DNA of 26,512 nucleotides, taken from Rhizobiaceae bacterium. Lineage in GTDB: Bacteria; Pseudomonadota; Alphaproteobacteria; Rhizobiales; Rhizobiaceae. The translations under genes were made by a program, and so were the position numbers. This document shows positions 23,773 through 26,512 of this stretch, piece after piece. Positions within the stretch are counted from its first letter, which is position 1, and the number at the start of each line of letters is the position of its first letter. Below the pieces are notes generated by a model. The model was not told the origin of the DNA and made no database searches. It worked only from the letters and a program-made list of their open reading frames with translations. Location: contig JAJFMR010000004.1 in NCBI GenBank assembly GCA_020696915.1, forward strand, positions 1 to 26,512, read 5' to 3'.

Positions 23773-23786
23773 CTGCAACGTTGCAG
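23773..23786. promoter_or_regulatory. Perfect 14-base palindrome upstream of SMR-like gene
   Basis: CTGCAACGTTGCAG is a perfect palindrome 22 bases before the preferred start of the SMR-like gene, where an operator or promoter would be expected. No regulator gene is adjacent, so the binding protein is unknown. The 250 bases between here and the kinase gene hold no other gene. Confidence 0.4.
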
Positions 23787-24033
23787 CCCTCCCATGTCCA
23801 ACAGTGCACGGTCAAGCCACCACTGATCGCCGGCTGCCGCTTCCGACCGTCGCCGCAGGCCGAGGCGTATTCGGCAGTGGTGGGCTGCCTTCTGAACAAA
23901 CCCTCTTTTTCCGACAGCCCGGCCGGCCTACTTATATGCTCGCTGCCCAAAAAGGGCTCGTAGGCGCTCGTCCGCTCCGATCGCTCGGTGTCGATTCGTG
24001 GCAAGGTATGGGAATATACTGGGAATTTACACA

Positions 24034-25434
24034 GTGCGCCGGCTCGAAGATCTTTATGTCTGGTGGACCACACGATCCTTGGCGCTGCAGTTTCTGCTGG
24101 CGGGCGGCGCGGTGTCGCTCGGCGCGACGTTCCTGGTCGGACTGCTGGTGACGAGCCAGATCGAGGACGGCGTTACCCGCAACTCCGCTGCCACGACAGC
24201 CCTTTACGTCGACAGCGTGATCGCGCCGCTGCTCCCCGACATGCAGAGGAGCCAGGTGCTTGGCGACGGCGTGACGCAGGCGCTGGACGAGACGCTTGGT
24301 CAGGGCGCGCTCGGCACGAGGCTGGCGTCCTTCCGGCTCTGGCGCCGGGATGGAACTGTGCTTTACGCCCGGGACAAGAGTCTGGTCGGAAAGCGGTTCG
24401 AGCCCGATGAGGATCTCGAGGCTGCCTGGCGCGGCAGGATCGTTGCCGAGTTCGGTTACGGCGACGCAATCGGGGATGCTGCCACAAGTACAGCAGGGCA
24501 GCCTTTGCTCCACATCTTCAACCCGGTGCTTCAGCCATGGTCGGGAGAGGTGGTGGCCGTCTCGGAATTTCACGAGATCGCCACGGATTTCCAGAGCAAC
24601 TTGCGCAACGCACTGGGCCGCAGCTGGCTGGCGATTGCCCTTGCCACGCTCGGCTTTTTCCTGGCGCTGTCGACAATCGTCTTGCGCGGCAGCCGCACAA
24701 TCGAGGAGCAGAGCCGTGCGCTGAAGGAGCGCGTCGGTGAGCTGTCGCAGGCGCTTGCCCAGAACCGCTCGCTGCGTCTACGGGTCGAGCGCGCCTCGCA
24801 GCGTGCAACCGCGTTCAACGAGCGGTTTCTGAGGCGGATCGGGGCGGACCTCCATGACGGGCCCGCTCAGCTGCTGGCGTTCGCCGCGCTACGCCTGGAT
24901 AGTGCCGCCGTGACCGACGCTCCGGCGGGCGAAAAGCGAGACCGCGAGGTTCAGGCCATCAAATCCAGCCTGGATGAGGCAATGCGCGAGATCAGGAGCA
25001 TCTGCAACGGCCTCGTCCTGCCGCATATCGAGGCGGCCGCGTTGCCGGATATACTGGAGCTCGCGGCCGTCGCGCATGAGCGGCGCACCGGTTCGGCGGT
25101 CGAACTCTCCCGGTCCGGGAATGCCGGACCGCTGTCGGCACCTGCGAAGATCTGTATCTACCGTTTTGTGCAGGAGGCGCTGAACAACGGCTTCCGGCAC
25201 GCCGGCGGGAGAGGCCAGAGGGTGACGCAGACGTGCCGGGACGGGCGCGTGGTGATCGAGGTGTCGGACAACGGACCGGGGTTCGACCCGGGATCCGTGC
25301 GCCCCCAGGGACTCGGCCTTGCCGGGTTGCGGCAGCGCGTGGAAAGCCTCGGCGGCCGCTTCGACCTGGCATCCTCCGCTGCGGGGACCAGGGTGAGCAT
25401 GTCGCTAGACACTGAGGAAATGGAGCGCGCATGA
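24034..25434 (+). CDS. Sensor histidine kinase, NarL-type (HisKA_3)
   Basis: A 466-residue inner-membrane kinase. Two membrane helices (about 17-40 and 196-217) enclose a periplasmic sensor region of about 155 residues beginning QIEDGVTRNSAATTALYVDSVIAPLLP. A coiled-coil (about 220-265) leads to the dimerisation site with the phospho-acceptor H274 in ADLHDGPAQLLAF. The ATP-binding domain has an N box (QEALNNGFRHA, 380-390), a G1 box (DNGPGF, 412-417) and GLGLAGLRQRVESLGG. All catalytic motifs look intact. GTG 24034 gives MRRLEDLYVWW, which fits relatives recalled from rhizobia; GTG 23998 is an in-frame alternative. Its stop overlaps the response regulator start (ATGA), so the pair is translationally coupled. 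The signal is unknown. Confidence 0.9.
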   Translation: MRRLEDLYVWWTTRSLALQFLLAGGAVSLGATFLVGLLVTSQIEDGVTRNSAATTALYVDSVIAPLLPDMQRSQVLGDGVTQALDETLGQGALGTRLASFRLWRRDGTVLYARDKSLVGKRFEPDEDLEAAWRGRIVAEFGYGDAIGDAATSTAGQPLLHIFNPVLQPWSGEVVAVSEFHEIATDFQSNLRNALGRSWLAIALATLGFFLALSTIVLRGSRTIEEQSRALKERVGELSQALAQNRSLRLRVERASQRATAFNERFLRRIGADLHDGPAQLLAFAALRLDSAAVTDAPAGEKRDREVQAIKSSLDEAMREIRSICNGLVLPHIEAAALPDILELAAVAHERRTGSAVELSRSGNAGPLSAPAKICIYRFVQEALNNGFRHAGGRGQRVTQTCRDGRVVIEVSDNGPGFDPGSVRPQGLGLAGLRQRVESLGGRFDLASSAAGTRVSMSLDTEEMERA

Positions 25435-25988
25435 CGGCACCGATCAGGCTGGCGGTTATCGACGACCACCCGTTGTTCAGGGAAGGGGTAACCAGAAGTC
25501 TTGCCGAGATGGGCGTGCCGGGCGGCGGTCTCAACGCGATCGCCCCGATCCTCGAGCGGCATCCGGGCCAGAAAATCGTCATGCTGACGGTCTCCGAGGC
25601 AAGCGACGACATCACCACCTCGCTTCAGAACGGCGCCAAGGGATTCGTGCTGAAGGGGGTCGGATCGAGGACGCTGGCGGAGGTGCTGCGCACAGTGGCC
25701 GCAGGCGAAAGCTATGTTTCGCCGACCCTCTCGGCCCGGCTGCTTTCCGACCCTGCCCGCTCGAACGCGTCGCCGAGGCGCGATCCGATCGAGGACCTCA
25801 CCGGGCGGGAAAGGGAGATCCTGGCGCTGGTGGCGTCGGGGCTCAGCAACAAGCACGTGGCGCTGCGCCTCGATCTCCAGGAAAAGACGGTCAAGCACCA
25901 TATGACCCGCATTCTCGCCAAGCTGAACGTCCGTAACCGCACCGAAGCAGCCATGGCGCTGCGGGACGCCACCGAGAAGCGCCTCTGA
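25431..25988 (+). CDS. NarL/FixJ-family response regulator with internally deleted receiver domain
   Basis: A 185-residue regulator encoded with the kinase immediately upstream. The N-terminal start is normal, with acidic residues D11 and D12 in AVIDDHPLFREGV. The sequence then jumps from SLAEMG straight to VPGGGLNAIAPILERHPGQKIVML. NarL has about 47 residues from the HP of the acidic pocket to the P that follows the phospho-acceptor; here there are 16. About 31 residues, including the phospho-acceptor Asp strand (normally LLDxxMPG), are missing in frame. The remaining receiver (MLTVSEASDD, conserved Lys in FVLKG) and the LuxR-type DNA-binding domain (LTGREREILALVASGLSNKHVA, about 123-180) are intact. 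It may act without phosphorylation, or be a damaged or mis-assembled copy. Confidence 0.88.
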   Translation: MTAPIRLAVIDDHPLFREGVTRSLAEMGVPGGGLNAIAPILERHPGQKIVMLTVSEASDDITTSLQNGAKGFVLKGVGSRTLAEVLRTVAAGESYVSPTLSARLLSDPARSNASPRRDPIEDLTGREREILALVASGLSNKHVALRLDLQEKTVKHHMTRILAKLNVRNRTEAAMALRDATEKRL

Positions 25989-26024
25989 CCCGCCGCAGCC
26001 GCGAGGATCAAGGGTGAACGCGGA

Positions 26025-26512
26025 TCAGCGAATCATGGCCCGGAACCGTGCGCGGTCACCCTCAGTCGCGGGCCGTCCGATGATCAAGCGTCCCTGCGCA
26101 TCGTTCATCCTGTAGCGTCCGTCGGTGATTTCCTCGCGGATACCATCGAGATGCACGACTTCCACGTCCGAACCGTTGATTTTGACCCTGGTTCCGGTGA
26201 CCGGATTGATGTGCTGGTTGCCGCGCTGGCCGAAACCGTCATCGGATTTCGACGCAGGTCGGCCCGTATCGCTCTTCGCCCCATTCGCGCTTCCGTCGGA
26301 GGCCGTGCCGCCGTCGCGCCCCTTGCCGCCCGTGCCGGCGCCGCTGCGCGAATCACCTTTGCCGGGATCGCCTGTGCCGGGATCACCTTTGCCGGAATGG
26401 CCTTTGTCGGAGTTGGCGTTGCCAGATTTACCGCCGGAATGGCCTTTGTCGGAGTTGCCAGTGTCTGAATTACCGCCGGACCTGCCGCTGCCGCCCTGTC
26501 CGGAACCGCCCG
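26025..26512 (-). CDS. Partial gene: Gly/Ser/Asp/Lys-rich repeat protein with conserved C-terminal domain
   Basis: An open frame runs from the right edge of the window to TGA 26027-26025, giving the last 161 residues of a longer protein; the start lies outside. The first 75 or so visible residues are low-complexity, built from Gly, Ser, Asn, Asp and Lys, with the unit NSDKGHSG twice and the unit KGDPG in related copies. A compact charged domain follows: FGQRGNQHINPVTGTRVKI, then DVEVVHLDGIREEITDGRYRMNDAQGRLIIGRPATEGDRARFRAMIR. No family is recognised. The mix suggests an extended, possibly extracellular or wall-facing linker attached to a small folded domain. It converges on the response regulator gene with a 36-base gap. 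Confidence 0.75.
   Translation of the reverse strand, partial: GGSGQGGSGRSGGNSDTGNSDKGHSGGKSGNANSDKGHSGKGDPGTGDPGKGDSRSGAGTGGKGRDGGTASDGSANGAKSDTGRPASKSDDGFGQRGNQHINPVTGTRVKINGSDVEVVHLDGIREEITDGRYRMNDAQGRLIIGRPATEGDRARFRAMIR
26391..26456. repeat. Direct repeats inside the Gly/Asp/Lys-rich coding region
   Basis: A 24-base unit beginning GCCGGAATGGCC occurs at 26391-26414 and again, identical, at 26433-26456. Just to the left, ATCACCTTTGCCGG occurs at 26352-26365 and 26382-26395, a 30-base period. On the minus strand these encode the NSDKGHSG and KGDPG-like units. Such repeats expand and contract by slippage. Confidence 0.75.

Noticed and set aside
23817..23883. Nine-base inverted repeat CCACCACTG/CAGTGGTGG upstream of the kinase gene
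   Set aside because: Arms are separated by 49 bases with little additional pairing; expected by chance at this base composition.
24015..24020. TATACT resembling a -10 element just before the preferred kinase start
   Set aside because: No -35 at suitable spacing, and it would lie inside the coding frame if GTG 23998 is the true start.
1..26512. Mobile elements, CRISPR arrays, tRNA/rRNA genes
   Set aside because: No transposase or integrase motifs, no regularly spaced repeats beyond the coding repeats at the right end, and no tRNA-like cloverleaf or rRNA sequence were recognised.

Overview
The window is GC-rich DNA packed with genes on both strands. It has no rRNA, tRNA, insertion sequence or CRISPR array that I could see. 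Gene content points to an alphaproteobacterium of the Hyphomicrobiales (Rhizobiales), probably near Mesorhizobium/Phyllobacteriaceae. The main clues are an MbfA-type ferritin-VIT1 iron exporter preceded by a near-perfect Irr-type iron control element, a TRAP-linked quinate/shikimate catabolic cluster, and a NarL-type kinase/regulator pair of a rhizobial kind. Genus level is inference.

Layout. 1-2.5 kb: a DNA alkylation repair methyltransferase, mbfA, and a small HTH-like protein. 2.6-6.4 kb: a four-gene leftward operon (TetR/CecR-like repressor, HlyD-like adaptor, ABC ATPase, ABC-2 permease) resembling the enterobacterial cecR-ybhGFSR drug-efflux operon but with one permease. 6.5-7.3 kb: a YiiX-like papain-fold hydrolase. 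7.4-14.6 kb: the core of the window, a catabolic island. quiC (3-dehydroshikimate dehydratase fused to an HPPD-like domain) and a TetR regulator read leftward. A quinate/shikimate dehydrogenase, a complete three-part TRAP transporter and a type II 3-dehydroquinate dehydratase paralogue read rightward. Together they would import quinate/shikimate-type acids, oxidise and dehydrate them to 3-dehydroshikimate, and aromatise that to protocatechuate. 14.6-18.5 kb: a gene-poor gap, then single genes (DUF2380-like exported protein, SRPBCC protein, class III nucleotide cyclase, DUF899 thioredoxin-like protein coupled to a small membrane protein). 18.5-23.3 kb: a SulP transporter, a PAP2 phosphatase and a Tat-exported PhoX phosphatase. 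23.4-26 kb: an SMR-like transporter and a sensor kinase/response regulator pair. 26.0 kb to the end: the C-terminal part of a Gly/Ser/Asp/Lys-rich repeat protein that continues beyond the window.

Most notable oddities. The NarL-family regulator has lost about 31 residues of its receiver domain, including the phospho-acceptor aspartate, yet stays in frame. The AroQ paralogue in the catabolic island has Phe and Tyr where type II dehydroquinases carry substrate-binding His and Arg. The SMR-like protein lacks the essential membrane glutamate. A strong hairpin separates the TRAP binding-protein gene from its permease genes. Several palindromic candidate operators lie directly upstream of regulator or transporter genes.
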